NCBI GenBank assembly: GCA_003993805.1
Contig: RSEF01000001.1
Location: forward strand, 93,311,400-93,375,399
Source of the DNA: Himantopus leucocephalus
Lineage: Eukaryota; Chordata; Aves; Charadriiformes; Recurvirostridae
Direction of reading: 5' to 3'
DNA length: 64,000 nucleotides
Below, one piece after another: positions 21,454-35,131 of this stretch. The position numbers were made by a program, and so were the translations under genes. The notes below the pieces were generated by a model. That model had not been told where the DNA came from and ran no database searches. It saw nothing but the letters and a program-made list of their open reading frames with translations. Each line of letters opens with the position of its first letter. The first letter of the stretch is position 1.

Positions 21454-24400
21454 CTGTATGTTATCAGCGTGGTTAAATTTTGTAGATCTGAAGCCAGAGA
21501 GATATGGCTTCTAAGGCAGCATGGGAGCATGATTTTCTCCAGTATCCCGTTACATTTTATGACTGTCTCTTCTTGTTTCTTGCTAGTGTGTGATGCAGGG
21601 AATGGTAGCACCTGCCACATAGGGCAGCCATGAATCTTCCTTCTCTTATGTCTTCACATTTTCACAGAAATGTCAAACCATATGAAATTGGAACAGCAGC
21701 AACAGCTGGTCCCCTAGAGGTCTCTCTGTGGCATGCTGTTGTTGCTTAGATCACAGTCTGATGTTCTGCTCTGAAATACCAGCTCCCTGTCATTTCTATT
21801 TAAGAGGATTTCTACCAGCTTCTGCAGTTCAGGAGCTTCACTAGGCATCAGGCTTGATTACCTCTGCAATGGGATACCCATACTAGGAGCTGTCAAGAAC
21901 AGAAATTCACTGATGAAGGCTTGAACTTGCATTGATATTGTAAAAAAAGTAGATGATCAGTATTGCATGTTCTTGCTCTTCCTGGCTTTCTCTGGTATTT
22001 ATGAATTTATTGCAACACAACAAAGTATTCATCCCAAACAAGCCAATTTGGTAATCATCACAGCTTACATACTCATATAGCAAGAAGTTTTCTGTGGCTA
22101 CTTTTGAAAGTTTAATCAAAAGATAGAGTGGATTAGGTGTCATTCAAAGGTAATATAGATAGAGGAGGGTATCTGTGTATAACTTACTGTTATAATGAGC
22201 AGATTTTTTTGCCCCAAATATAGATAGGATTGTGGCTTTGCTTAGAAAGTCCACACTTGTAACTCCAAGAACTGGCATTGGTCACAATGTCTTCTGTGCA
22301 TATATGCCTTCTGAATGGTAACTAAATGCAGGACAAAACTGATCTATGCATCCCATATCCAAATTACTCACTGCAGTAGTTTAAACTGTCCACTAACCAG
22401 AATGGAGAAGGTGAATCTAGTAATGAAATAAGCAAACAAGAAATGCAATTATCTGGAATAGGAAAGTTATTGGACCAATATATTTGCAATCAAACGAATA
22501 GCTTGGATGAAAAAAAGCCACTACACTTTATTGCAATGAAGTGATAATAAACTGTATATGTGCAAGAAGCTTGTGGAGATTGCTCTATAGGGTAATTAGA
22601 GATGTTACTTCATCACCAGGTGAAGATACTGTGTTCGGGGTTCTATTCTTTCCTCATGGAAGAATTAATTCAGATGACTGGCGCCTAAGTTAACTTCAAC
22701 CTCTTCCCCACATATGGTCAAAAGAAGGCATGCAAGATTCTCTCCTTAGTCCTCTGCCATTGAGATTTCTTGGAGATAGGTCTCCAGGCTGCTGTGCTTT
22801 GTAACAACGCCATGATTCCTTCACAGGAGATTTTGGAAGAACTTATTTTCTGGGCATTTATGAGGAATTGTGAAGTTATTTGGGATGAATATTTGTATAC
22901 AGATGGATTATCTTGCATTCTTCACTCAAAATGAGTTGTTTGCCAGCCTAACTTTGAGTGTCACCTAAGCCATAACTTCAGACCTCAGCTAGTCTTGTTT
23001 AGTAGTAGCACCACACTTGGCTAGATCTGTGTGTTTTCAGATGGAGAGCAATGAGAGGGAGCCTTGGCAATAGTAGAATAAGCTGATTGATTTACTTAAC
23101 TTTGTTAAGAAACGACCCACCAGCTGAGTATAGCTAGCTTTCTGCCACTTAAACAGCTCTGCTGCAGGCAGAGTTAGACTGCAAATATTGTGCCTTTATG
23201 GTTGTGGTTTGGTTTGAGGCACTAGATATGGTCTATCAGTAAAAGCTTATCTTTATGAATAAAAGCTGTCCTATTAAGATAAACTAGAGTAATACTACTC
23301 AACTGCAAAAGTTTTTTCATAGAGAACTGATCACAGCGATTCCTGTGTCAAGGAATGATCTGACGTCAAATTTCACTCACTGTTACTGCGAAGAGCCCTA
23401 TTTCTTTCCTGTGGGAGGCATAAAATAGCACTAGGAACATTCCGGTAGTCTCTGGAGCTCCATGTTTTTTCCTGTTTTTGCAGTATTGGTAGCTGCGCAC
23501 ATTTCATTTCATTGTGGTACTCACTCTTACTGTCATCACCCAACCACTCTTTGGTCTTGACTGGGGCGGTGGAGGAGAGGAGAGTGGTAATTCTGTGAGA
23601 GTTTGCACAGCCCAGCACAGCAACTTTGACCTAACTAGCTGAGATCTGCGGTAGGTAGTGGCAGGACCTCTGGCAAAGCCCATTTGAGGAGTTTCATAAT
23701 TGCCTTCATAGCAGCACCCCAGCTGGCAGTCTGAAGCCAGCTTGCATATGTCTGCAAGACCTGTAGCCAAATCCTTGTGGTGTAGACACTGACACCTTTC
23801 TTGTCAATGGGTTAATTGCTGCATTCAAAGGAGGATCAACTCAAAGAAACTCGGTCTTGACAGCTATGAAAATTAATTGAAAAGCACCAAAGCGATCCGT
23901 GACTTTGATTATGACTGCTTCCTGTAAAACCTTCTTAAAGCAGAATAGATTGTAACAATTTGTTTAGGCATAGTAAAGGTCGAAATGCTTGGTTTGGCCC
24001 AGGTGGATGGGGAACAATGCTGAAACATGGTAACTGTAGGTAAAGTCCTTCTTGGTCAATAGGATCTCCAGTCAAGCACGCAAGATTTCTTTCATTGTTC
24101 TAAGACATGTGGATACTGGCAAGGTTCTCTAGCTGCTCTGCAAGCTAAGAGGATGGTGAGCTCATTGAAAAAAAGAATTTTATCCCTAGAGGAATAGTCA
24201 CAGCTTGCAGTGATTTCTTTCAACAAAATGGTGGGTAGTGGGGGGTAGTGGAAGGTGGAGGGTTGCAATTTATTTCGGTCTGTGATGGTTTCACTCCTGG
24301 ACAAGGCAGTGGTACACCAGTGAATTATGTGAGTGTGGATGGGTCATCCAGAACCTATTTTCAAAACTGAAACCTTTATCCTCCTATGTGAAGAGGCTGA

Positions 24401-27400
24401 GGTCTGAGCAAGAATAGCTCTGTGTGAGCTAAAGTATTAAGGCTGTCTTTGCTGTGCCGTTTTGGTGGCAGATGTGCCAGTCAAAGGTGAATGCAGCTGC
24501 AATCTGACTACTGTCACTGCACCTGCACAAGCCTGGGAGTGGATGCTGGTATGCTAATGAAATTATCTTTCCCAGTTATACACATTATACACAGTTTACC
24601 TGACAGAGCTCGGGCTAAGCTATAAATGCAGTGGTAGTTAGGCTATCAAGTTAGTCTGCACTTCTTTTGAGAGTGCTTTGCAGTTTTACAGTCCTTGTAT
24701 GGACAGGACCAAGTGTTATTCAACCCTCCTTTCTTTGTGGCCTTGATAGGCAGCAGCAAGGGTTGAGTTCAAACGCAAAGAGGTCACTAACAAAATATCT
24801 GAATAAGCCTCACAGAAAATCTCTGGTACTTAGTAAGTTCATTCTTTCTACTTGCAAATGTAAAGGACGTTTTAATTAGAGGGGGGAAACAAAATACTTA
24901 ACAAGAATTATCAAGAGAGGAACATTTGACATGTAATTCCAAAAATACAGCTGGTTAAGCCCTTTCCTCTGGTGGGACAACTAGGCTGGCTGCATGCTCC
25001 CTCCCTAAACCTCCCATGCTAGCAAGCAGCTCATGGCTGGTACTGAGAAATCATCTTGTCTACCAAAAGCTGACACAAGCTCCACATGATGTTGCCATGT
25101 ATTTGCTCTCCTGGCTACCAGAAAGGTTCTTGAGGCTAAAACTCTCTAGCATGCTGAAGACTGCCAAACCCATTTTCTGACCTTTCAGCCTCTGAGGAAA
25201 ATCTTAACCCTTTGTTTCTATTTCACAGCTATGCACAACTCTTCTCTCTTCTAAGCTGTAACTTCTGCACTCTGTATGTAGAAGCATTTGCTTTAAGTTT
25301 GGGTGACAATCTCTGCTGGTCACATGTAGGAAGAAGTAGCTGTCTGAGGCTTTCATATTGCAATGGTTTTTCTCTGCTTTATGGAAAGTCTGCTTTTTAA
25401 TTTCATTCTGCAGAAATGTCTCACTAATACATTGTAACAGCAGATTTATAAGTGTTCTGGACTCTCTTAGTCCCTTTTATTTTCCTCTCCTTCTTTGCAC
25501 TAGTTTACAGTGGAGTATCCTTCCCTGGCTGATTTCCTGTTTTCTCTGAAGTGATTTGAGAGGGGTCATCCAGGAGTTTTGCTTCCCCTTGGGATCTCAG
25601 CCATCAGACTATAGAGCCTGCAAGGGCTTTACTGACATAGATGTACCCCTAAAGTCCTTTCGTGGAGTTGCAGCCACTGTTGACATAACGGATCTGAATC
25701 ATCTCTCTGAACATCAGGTTGGGCTGTCTGTGAGAAGGGAACTGTGGAGGAACAATGTCTTTACATGCTTTACATGCTTCTTTGGACATGGTTACATGAG
25801 TGCAGCTTTGTGGTATGGACCTGGGCCAAATGAAATACCACTTCACTAGGCTTTTCCATTTCTCAGACATACATTTTTGGGAAATGCTGTATGGCTGTTC
25901 CAGCTGCTCTGAGAAGGGAAGCGTGGATCTTGGTGTAGTCATTTCAAGGCTGTAAAATGATGTTTTCAGAACCAAGAGGCCATAGAAGATGAATCTGAGA
26001 AATAAGACATCTGTAAGAGATGCTACCTCTTCTCATTCCTTTCAAGTCTGTCTTGTGTGTAGGCATGATAGGGCTTAAATGTGAAAAAGAGCATGGACAT
26101 AGGAGTCTCTCACAACTGGTTAATAACACCAAATGTTGGAGGCTACAGTCCCTTTGTGAGTATGAGGGCATCACTTTGAGCTTTTTGTCATTGACCAACA
26201 TCTAGCTTCTAAATAAATTTTTTTATTGCTGCAAAGTCTTTTTCTTTCCACCATGATATACCAGAAATTGAACTTGTTCCAGATACATTATGGGAGGCAT
26301 GCAAATGCTATTCAGAGCCTGCAGCTTTCTCTCCCTTTATCTGTTATTATTATCTACTTGGCAGCACAACAATACTCTTGTGTTACCCGGTATATTAATT
26401 GTGCTACTTTAAGGATGCCCCCTAGGGAGAGCCTGTTTGTGCCTTCAACCCCTGACCTTATGCCTGAAAAGTTTTTATGGATTTGTTCCCCACACATAAA
26501 GGGTCTTTCTGCTTCGTCTCTAGTGATAATATATTCTGCAGCTGTATATTGAACAACTGAGCACTGTACAGAACAAGCTAGCGGATGTGTCCTTGATAAA
26601 GAGCTATCATTCTTATTATCTTCTATTATCTTTCTAAACAGTTGAGGCTTCTGAGTTGGCTCCCAGCAAACAAGCCCGTCTCAGGCAAACAGGGAGTCAG
26701 AGAAAGTCCTCATTGCATAGTCTTCCCTTTTAAAGAACTACTTGTTTTTTAAGGCTACTGCTTCATAAACGACCAGTGCTCAACAAAATTGTCTACTGGA
26801 GAGCACTGGAGGGAGATGAGGGAGTGACTGGAGCACCACATCCATGTCTAATGTCACCCCTGGTTGCTAGCCCGAGGTGAGCACAAGCACTTTGCTATTA
26901 TGCAAAGCAGTGGCAGAGTCCTGGCTGTTCACACCTCTGAGGAAAGCCTGAAGCATCTCTCCTGTCATGTTCCTATGAACTGCAGCAGATGGACCCCATA
27001 GGAACTGCTGGAAGAAGCGAAAGCAGATGGGTGACCTTTTCTCACACGGAAAGTTAAAGGGAAGATTGAGTCATGGTACTTTTAAGGTTCTCGAGCATGT
27101 TTCTAACAATAGCAATCAGAGTAAGAAAACATGACTCAGCTGACTTCTTTTTAAGACAGAGTGTGTCAATTGGGAACAAAACTTGAGTGCACGTGTGGCT
27201 ATGACAGCAGACTCAGTCCTACCAGTCCTTTGTAGAGGCTCAGCAGACTCCAAATCCTGCCAAAACCCAGGGAGGTGGAAAGGAAGGTTCATACTGGCTT
27301 TGGTAAGATCCAGACTCTAGAAATGGATGGGCACAGCAACACCGAAGCCCATGAGAGGCGGTTCCCTGAAGCTGTGCTGAACAGACAGAATCTGTGTGAT

Positions 27401-30400
27401 TTGCACTCCAGATGCATTGGTGGTTGTACCCCAGGAACTGCTCTGAATTCAAAATGCTCTAATGTTGCTTCATTAAAGATACAGTGAGGATAAAAAAGTA
27501 AAGTCACAGTGAATCTTCTTGCTTTATCTGACAAAAATAAAATGCAGGAGCAGCTAGGCACTGTAGCACATCCCCCATGTGCACTCTCTGTATAGCCTCC
27601 AGCATGCAAGGCCTCAGCCTCACGTAACACTTTGCTGGCTTCTTGATTCTCCTGGCTTCCCTTTGCTCTGGTTTTCAGTCATTCTTTTTTCTTGCAGTAT
27701 ACCAACAGGCTTATAGTTCTTTAAGCCATTTTGTGAGCCCTCCACTGACACTGGTAAGACTTTATATTCCTGGAAGAGACAGAAAAGGTCACACCAGAAA
27801 AAGTCTGGAATTAGTTTGAAAATAATTATATAGCAAGCCTGCTAGTCATAACTTGTGTCCAAGACTGACTACAAATCATGATGCATGTTTTCAGAAATGT
27901 ACCTAACATCAGAACAGAGTGACCAGTTTGTTACTGAAATGGTTGAAAAGGTTGAAATTTTTCTGAATACCTTTGGTAATTCATTCCATCACTTTATGTA
28001 AGGGTTGGCCTCTTCCAATAATCAAAGGTAAGAGTCACACACATCCAAGAAACAAGCAAGAATCTACCCCAGATCTTTTTATTTAGCTTCAGTGGTCTAT
28101 GTCTTCTTCCTAAGTTTCACCTAGTCTTCCTGGGCTATGTAACTATGAAAGATAGGGGCATGTATGGTTTCACTATTTCCACTGTTTACAGGATCATGTC
28201 TCAGATCATGGTAGTCCGTGTCATCGCTGTTTGAAGTAAAAAGAGTAGGAGCATAACTCAAACAATGCTAAGTTGCTGAATCCCCTCCAAGCATTCACAT
28301 TCAACCAAACCAAGTGTCAACAAGAATGAAAAAAATCATGAGACAACAATAAAAAAAGTCATGATAGATGACTACAGCAAGGAATAAAGGTTAAAGGAAA
28401 GAAAAACTGCAACTTAATTGTTGGAGACAAGTTGCAGAAATCAAGAAGAGTGAAACAGAGCAAGTAATGCTGCATATGTTTGCTCTGGGACAGGCTACTG
28501 AGCAGGGCAAATCTATTGGCCACGAATTCAGCAGAGCCTCTGGCACTGATCAAGAGCTTCCACAAGGTGCTGAAGGTTTCACCCTGCTGGTCACTGAGTT
28601 GGAGGCATTTCTTGAAGTCTTACCTGGAAACCAGATGTTGCTGCTAAAAGGGTCAGTCTACCATTTAGGCTTTTAAACAGGCAGACCATTTCAAGGACTT
28701 GTTTTTGTAGGAAAATATACATACACAGAAGACTAGTGCTTGTGTTCAAACTAAAGAACTGAGTGTAAACATATTGTGTTTGGTGAAAATATTTGGCATT
28801 TTTGGATGTGGGATCCATTTTCTCTGACTGATTCACATGATCCTAAGAACTCAGTATCTGAAGTTCCTGTCAATTTTTACATCTTTTCATCTGGAATTTT
28901 AACAAAAAAATTCTTTGGCTCAGGTTTTCACGTATTTATTGCAGTCTCAAAGAGCAGTGAGGATTACTGTGCCTTCCCAGTGCTTTAGGTGGAAAAAAGG
29001 TCTTCACAGGTGTTGTTGCAGGACACACACTGCAAAAAACATGGAAACAAACCTTTTTAATGACTGACTGAGATAGGACCCAAAGCTGCAACCTCTGCTT
29101 ATGGAAAAGGATGACATTAACATGGATTCTACTTACTTGTCTGAAACATCAAGAGTGGGAACCCTCCTGCACTCCCAAATTGATCTTTCAGGCTTATGTG
29201 GCTTTTCTGGAGATTTCTTCTGGTAGAGTATCTGCTCTGCATCTTTTGTCTATTCTTTACTTCACCACTTCAACGAAGATTTTCATCAGTTCTTTCCACA
29301 AGAAGAAGTACCCCTTTGGTAAGGCAATACTAAGACTTGGGTTGATCAGCTGCGTGGAGAAGAGATGAAACACATAAGGAAAGCAATTGTAGTGTACAAC
29401 TGACTGAACGATAGCAAGGTGTCATGCTTGTTACTGCACGTGATGGGTAGTAGTAGCTAAGTACTCTGCTGTACAGCATCTATTTTTTGCATCATTTAAA
29501 AATTGAGACTTTCTTATGGAGCTCATAAATCAATTCCATATAAAATTTCTTCCACAGTGACATGTAAGGGGGAAGAACATGAAACAGCATAACATGGAAG
29601 TAGCCAAATTTCTCAAATTTACTGCAGAGGATGGAGATAGATATATCATGGTGAGCCCAGGCCAAACACCCTCAAAACTCTATTTTTACCTCTGGCAAAC
29701 AAATAAAATTAAAATCTCAGTGCAGTGAGAGTGTGGGACATAGTTCAACTTGTCTGACTTGCACTGAGGTTAAGCAAACTCCTGAGATCCTGCATCAGCA
29801 ATTTCACATGATGCAAGCTCCATGAGAAAAAATTTGGGTCACTAGTTGTGCTGGAGGTAAAAGAGCTATAGACGTAAAAGAAGGCTATAAAATGCAGATT
29901 TTGCTAGATACTGCTGGCATTGTCCCAGCCACTCCCTCTCAGCCTAGTGTTTTGGAAATTTGTAGCAAAACTTAAATGGTGTACTTTCGAAAGAATCTGA
30001 GTTTCATATCAGTTTCCATCTGACCAGGCTTGCAGTAGCCATTCACTGGAATGGCATTAAACAAAGGCTTTTGTTTAGCAGGAGGCTGAGTGTACACAGC
30101 TGAAGAAGGTGGATTGAACTAGCTTGACTGACCCCTCTTGAAGCTCACACAATCTTTTCTGCAGACAGGGATGGGAGAGCAAGGGGGAGTTTGGGGTCAC
30201 TGAAAAGCAGCTTGGCACCTGACATTATCAGAATCATAGCTAATTCCTCAGTGTGTGTCTGTCTGTAGCAAAAGTCACCCACAGGTCTCATGCAACTACG
30301 AAAACGTTGCGTTTAGTGTGACTTTTTGGGTCAAGCATTGTGCTCAGGGGGTGCTTCTGATGGGAACAGAAATGCTGGGAATAGGACCTCTGGGTTTTGA

Positions 30401-33400
30401 GCAGAATTGGAAGAGGTGAAAGCCACTCATCTCATGACATCCTTTTCTCAAAATTCCATTCTTTTTTCAAAAGGTAGAAACTGCATAGAATTCCACCAGA
30501 ATTTTCAGGGAAGAATCTACTCCTGTCTCTTAATAAAGCAAAGCTTAAATTCCATCCAAAGAAAGCAGAGCGCTCTATTCCCATATTTCTGTCCATCCTA
30601 AGGACAGAAATATCCTCAGCATATCCTCAAAAATATTGATGGCAGGACATGTTTTCATAAATGTTGTTTTATGCATGTTTATGTGCCCCTTCAGGCTTGC
30701 CTGCAAACACAGTGCTACCACATGAAAAGCTGCTACGTGCCTGATGCTTTCAAATGCTGGGTGAGGTAACTAGAAATCTGAGAGAGGTGTCAGAGCTTGG
30801 GGTCAGGTTCTCGAAGGTGTTAAGACACTTCACTCACATCAGCCAGGATCTAAATTCACAAAGAGCCTTAGGGTCTTATGCCCAAATCCTCAGCTGTTTA
30901 GAGCAACTGTCCAGCTGCTTCCCTGGGTTTCCTAGGTCTTGGTGTTCCTGAATTGCTGAATTCTGTTCTTTTGCCTGGCCCCCAATGCTGCTCTCAAGCT
31001 GAGCACTCTCCTGCTAGCTGAGCTGCAGAAAATCTTCCCCTGTCTCAGGACTTCTCCAAATGCACACAAAAGGCGCCCAGGAAGAGACTTCTGGGGGCTG
31101 TTACATGTGCTTGTACCTCCACTGGGCTAGCTATCCAGTGGTAAGGGTGTTTTTCTGTGATAGAGATGATTTGTGAAGTCCCCTGTCTTTTTGGACAGAA
31201 CACCCAAGTCTGTGGGTGACTTGACTCAAGAGTCAGAGTGGCTGCTGGTGAAACAGATTATGGGCATGTCTAAATAGGCCAGTTAACCTGCAGATTTCAG
31301 CTTGTTCATGTCTTCCCCACCCAGACTTGGGCAGAAGAACTTGGATTTGTCTGCATCTGTTGATGCAAGACCAAGCAGAGACAGCTAGGATACACCCAGA
31401 GCTGTTCTTTGGCCTCAGTGTATGAAACCATCTTCACAGATAAGACTGTGGAAATAGCTGAAATTTGAGACCCAGCAGATACTGGGACCTTGTAGGGAGA
31501 GGTGTTTAATTGTTTGGTAGACTGGGTTGTTTTTAGATGCTGCATATCTTCAGAGCACAGCTCAAATTGCATATGACTACAACTTTGTAAGACATGTTGG
31601 GAAAATAGAAATGGATTTCCAAGAAGGAAAGGAGGAACTTTCATAGGACTAGAAATGCCACAGTTCAGACTATTTCTCATTCTATCTAGTACCTGCTATT
31701 CAGGAACCAAGGCTGTCACAGGTTAGGTAAGACACACTCCCATTACTACCTTTGTGGTCTGAGCGGTCAGAGACCAGAGATCCATGCCATTGTTAAGTTG
31801 GGTCAGGACATTGTCTTTAGGTCCATAAACACAAGCAGGCAAATTGTAGCAATGGCAATGAAGACTTGTCCTATTGCTGGGGTTTTGGATGGAAAGAGGG
31901 AGAGACCCAAGACTTGTTACAAGAAGTCAAGGTGGAGACCACAGTTGTGACTCTAAGCAGGAGCCACTCAGCACACAGAGAGGTAAGGCTGTGCTGTAAG
32001 AAGCTAAGTAGGGGTAGGAGGTGGGTTGCTGACATGTTGCCTGCTTAGCTTTCCACAAAAGCTCCCAGGATTTGCAGCTTGGCTCTCTGATGGAGCGTGA
32101 TGTAGCGTTTCGGCTGCATCCATACCTTGCTGAAAGGCACAGTGCATTTTTTCCTGCCTGCTTCTTACTGCTTCTCTGACCACATGGTAAGCCTGTTCAA
32201 GCAGGTAGAAGGAAGAAACTTACTTTTTCCCCCTAAATCTTGTCAGTTTTAGGTTGGGTCCCTGTCTCTGACCTGCTGTCTTGTGAGGTCAAGCTGAGCA
32301 GGATTAGGAGAGCATGGATGGGAGCAAAGGTAGAAAAAGGTGAGTAGGACAAAGACTATGCAGTTCAATGACACCTATCTGTTAGGCTGGCTTAACTGCA
32401 ATGTGATTTGGGGTCCCAGAGGTCTGGGGTCCCATCAATACCTTCTCTAGAAAAAGCTTCTCTTCTCTAGGGAGTTGCAGCCCCCTGCCTTTGGCTTTTA
32501 TCCATGAAGGTGCCTGCGCAGAGATTGGTTCACAAGGAGTGTCCAAGACAAGATCAGTGACTGTTTTTGCATCCCCACAACCCTTTCACTCACTGGCAAA
32601 ATTTGTAGTGAAGGGTACTGTATTTAACTAAACCAAAGACAGCTGTAATAACCCAACTCATGTTGGAGCACAGGAACCCTACTGCACATCGGAACTTGCA
32701 GAAAACTGAGCAACAAGCCAAAGAAATACCTGTACTGGAAGTAACAGATTGATGAGTAGGGTCCTTGTCTGTAGATATGTGTGATATGCATATGTTAATA
32801 TCTGACTCAGAGGAGAAACTCCCCTGCAGAAAAATATTGCTTCACACAATGTGGCTTGAAGTTCAGCGTAGATAGTCCCCAGCATTGCGTTTTTGTTGGT
32901 CAGGGACAAGTGGCACACTATTGTCCTGGATGCAGCAAGAAAGGTGATGTCAGTGAGCCTTTGCTGACCTTTAGGCTTTAGGTTCTGAGATCTTATCTCA
33001 GTGGAAATACGTGGTGCTAAATCACTTTACAGTTCTTTTTTAAAAGTACGTGAAAGTTGGTGAGAGACATAAAGAAGAAAGGAAGCTGGTTTGGGGGTGG
33101 TAGGTTAAATTTTTACTGCTTTCATGTAAAATGCCCTTCATTTCTTTCTCTCCCACTCCTTGGGTCTTTCCTTAGGGAACCACCTGGATGACTGCCTCTT
33201 ACAGTGCAATGAAGGGCCTGTGTATGATTGCATTTGGCTGCAAGGAGGACTGACAGCAGTAAGTGCAGTGCAGACCTGATGGATGGGTCGACTTGCAGAT
33301 CTGGATGTCTTATGTTGCCTGAGTCATGCATCTTGATACAACGCAAATGGTTATACCTCATCTTACAGAGCTTGCATCCCTCAGGCCAGTGCTGAGGTCT

Positions 33401-34440
33401 TGGGAAGACAGTGGAGATTCTTCCTTTGTAACCATCTCCTGCTCTGAATTGCGGGTTTCTACTGGGTGGTTGTGCTTAGAATAGGAGGTTTCAGTTGGTG
33501 TCCTCCATAGGTCCCTTCCAAACCATCATCTATGGGCTTCTACAGCTTCCAAATTTCTTTTGCATCTTTCTGGGGTTACATTGAGCCTGTGGATCTCTGT
33601 CATGGCTGCCCCTTAGCACAAAGGTTCCTGCACTGCTCAGTGCAGTAGGAATAGTTTCACTTGAGCCATCTCTGGGCAAGCCTGGCACCCTACTGTACAG
33701 TGCTCTCTGAGTGTATGAAGGGCTGCTCCTCTCCTACAACCTCCTGTGCTATTGTGTGGTCTGCCTTACAGCAGGCACATTGCTGTTGAGTAAAGTGTTT
33801 GTAGGAATTAAAATCTGCTTTGAGAAGCCCGTTTTCATGATAAATAAGCTAGTCTCTTCCAAGATTGTAACTAGGACTACGTCTAACACCCTGACTGAAG
33901 AAACAGCAGCTCAGGGATATGATTCAATTGGCAGATGTCTGCTCGGATTGTTATGGATATGTGGTTGCTATCTGTGTTCTTCCACTGGTGTGTTCTGGTC
34001 AGGACAAAGGCAGACTGTGAGAGACAGCAGCCACAGTGTGTGGCTGTCTGCTGTACCTGTTCACTAAATGCAGAAAGGACAACAGGAAATTTCTTGTACT
34101 TTGCCACCCCATCATAAACTCCTCGTGGCTCTCTTTATTTTTTCCTCCCTCCAGATCTGCTAATTTTTCTCCCTCCAAAGGCTCCACTAGATCCACCATT
34201 CCTCCCTAACCCCTTTTCAAAGAGTTTCTGTGCTACAGCTGTCTAGTTTCTCCTACCATTACGCTTTGGGTAGAAAGCTTCCATCACATATGCTGGGACC
34301 CTGATCCTATCTGTGCCGCAACATGTCACTGATGTCAGGATGTCACTGTCACTGAGGTAGGTCCAAGGTATGAATTTTTTAGCTCATGAAATACCTTACA
34401 GCACCCAGTTCTAGGTACAACAAGGAGTCGAGACTGGGAC
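21454..34440. other. Intergenic region between the two A2M genes
   Basis: 13 kb without a gene I can support. Open frames here reach at most about 124 codons (31306-31680), lack recognisable domains and have no paired splice structure or A2M-like segment. Composition is ordinary and AT-rich. Apart from a possible CR1 tail near 33.5 kb I see no repeat, RNA gene or pseudo-exon. Control elements for either gene may lie here but are not visible by eye. Confidence 0.6.
33465..33535 (+). mobile_element. Possible CR1 3' tail fragment
   Basis: The short stretch AGGTCCCTTCCAAACCATCA followed by TCTATGG resembles the end of CR1 elements. It is too short and diverged to be sure. Confidence 0.35.
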
Positions 34441-34449
34441 AAACAGCAT

Positions 34450-35078
34450 TGCCAATCAGAAGGTTTTATTACAAAGAGCAGTAAAATGAGATGTTAATCT
34501 GAAGAAAAACTTTCTTTCTAAATAGAGGTAAAAATTGCATAAAAGTTGTCTTCCTGTGACTAGAATTCTGACATCTGTAAATGTTCAGTTTCAATCACTG
34601 AAAAAGGTGAGGATCAAAGTAATTTCTTCAGAATCTTCCCTCAGGATAAATGGAAAGGCCAAAATAAATAAAATCTACACAAGCAGCAGCAGATTATTCT
34701 CCTAATCTTGGATTTTTGAAGAGGAATCTGTGGCCAAGAATACATGTTTCAGGAGTTTGCTTTTACAGAAAGCTCCCACTGGAATATATGTCACGAGTTA
34801 TCAAAAAGATGGATGATCAGGGTTAACAATTGCACAGTATCTCCCTTGTTAGGAAAAGCACTTTATCTGGAGTTTCTGATCCACACTGACCCCAAGTTCT
34901 TTTGAAGTGTGGGCCACAATTGGTCATTCTGATCTGCTGCAATTTGGAATTTGCTTATTCCTCAGTCTTCTACGTGCTTTTCATTGCCCTCCCAGCAACA
35001 ACCAAGTATCTTATCCTCTTCTTCCTCTGCTTTCCTCATACGTCCTGTAACATTACCTCTTAGGGCACATATCAGATT
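34450..35078 (-). other. 3' UTR of the ovostatin-like gene
   Basis: Sequence from the stop codon to just beyond the first AATAAA on the minus strand. Its extent is inferred from that signal only. Confidence 0.55.
34465..34470 (-). promoter_or_regulatory. Probable poly(A) signal AATAAA
   Basis: AATAAA on the minus strand about 610 nt after the stop codon, followed by T/G-rich sequence. It is the first canonical signal seen downstream of the stop. Confidence 0.6.
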
Positions 35079-35131
35079 TCAGTTGGAAGGCGGGGAGCAG
35101 GGCATTTCGTATTCTGCAAGGGCATATTCAT
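35079..35131 (-). CDS. Ovostatin-like exon 35: last coding exon with stop
   Basis: 53 nt, [17 protein letters not shown] then TGA at 35079-35081. The Cys is equivalent to human Cys1467. Acceptor TTCCAG. Confidence 0.94.

Noticed and set aside
24628..24640. GCTATAAATGCAG, TATA-like on the plus strand
   Set aside because: No coding exon or transcript-like structure lies downstream; such words are common in AT-rich DNA.
31306..31680. 124-codon open frame in the intergenic region
   Set aside because: No recognisable domain, no splice partners, no promoter context; its length is within chance for this composition.
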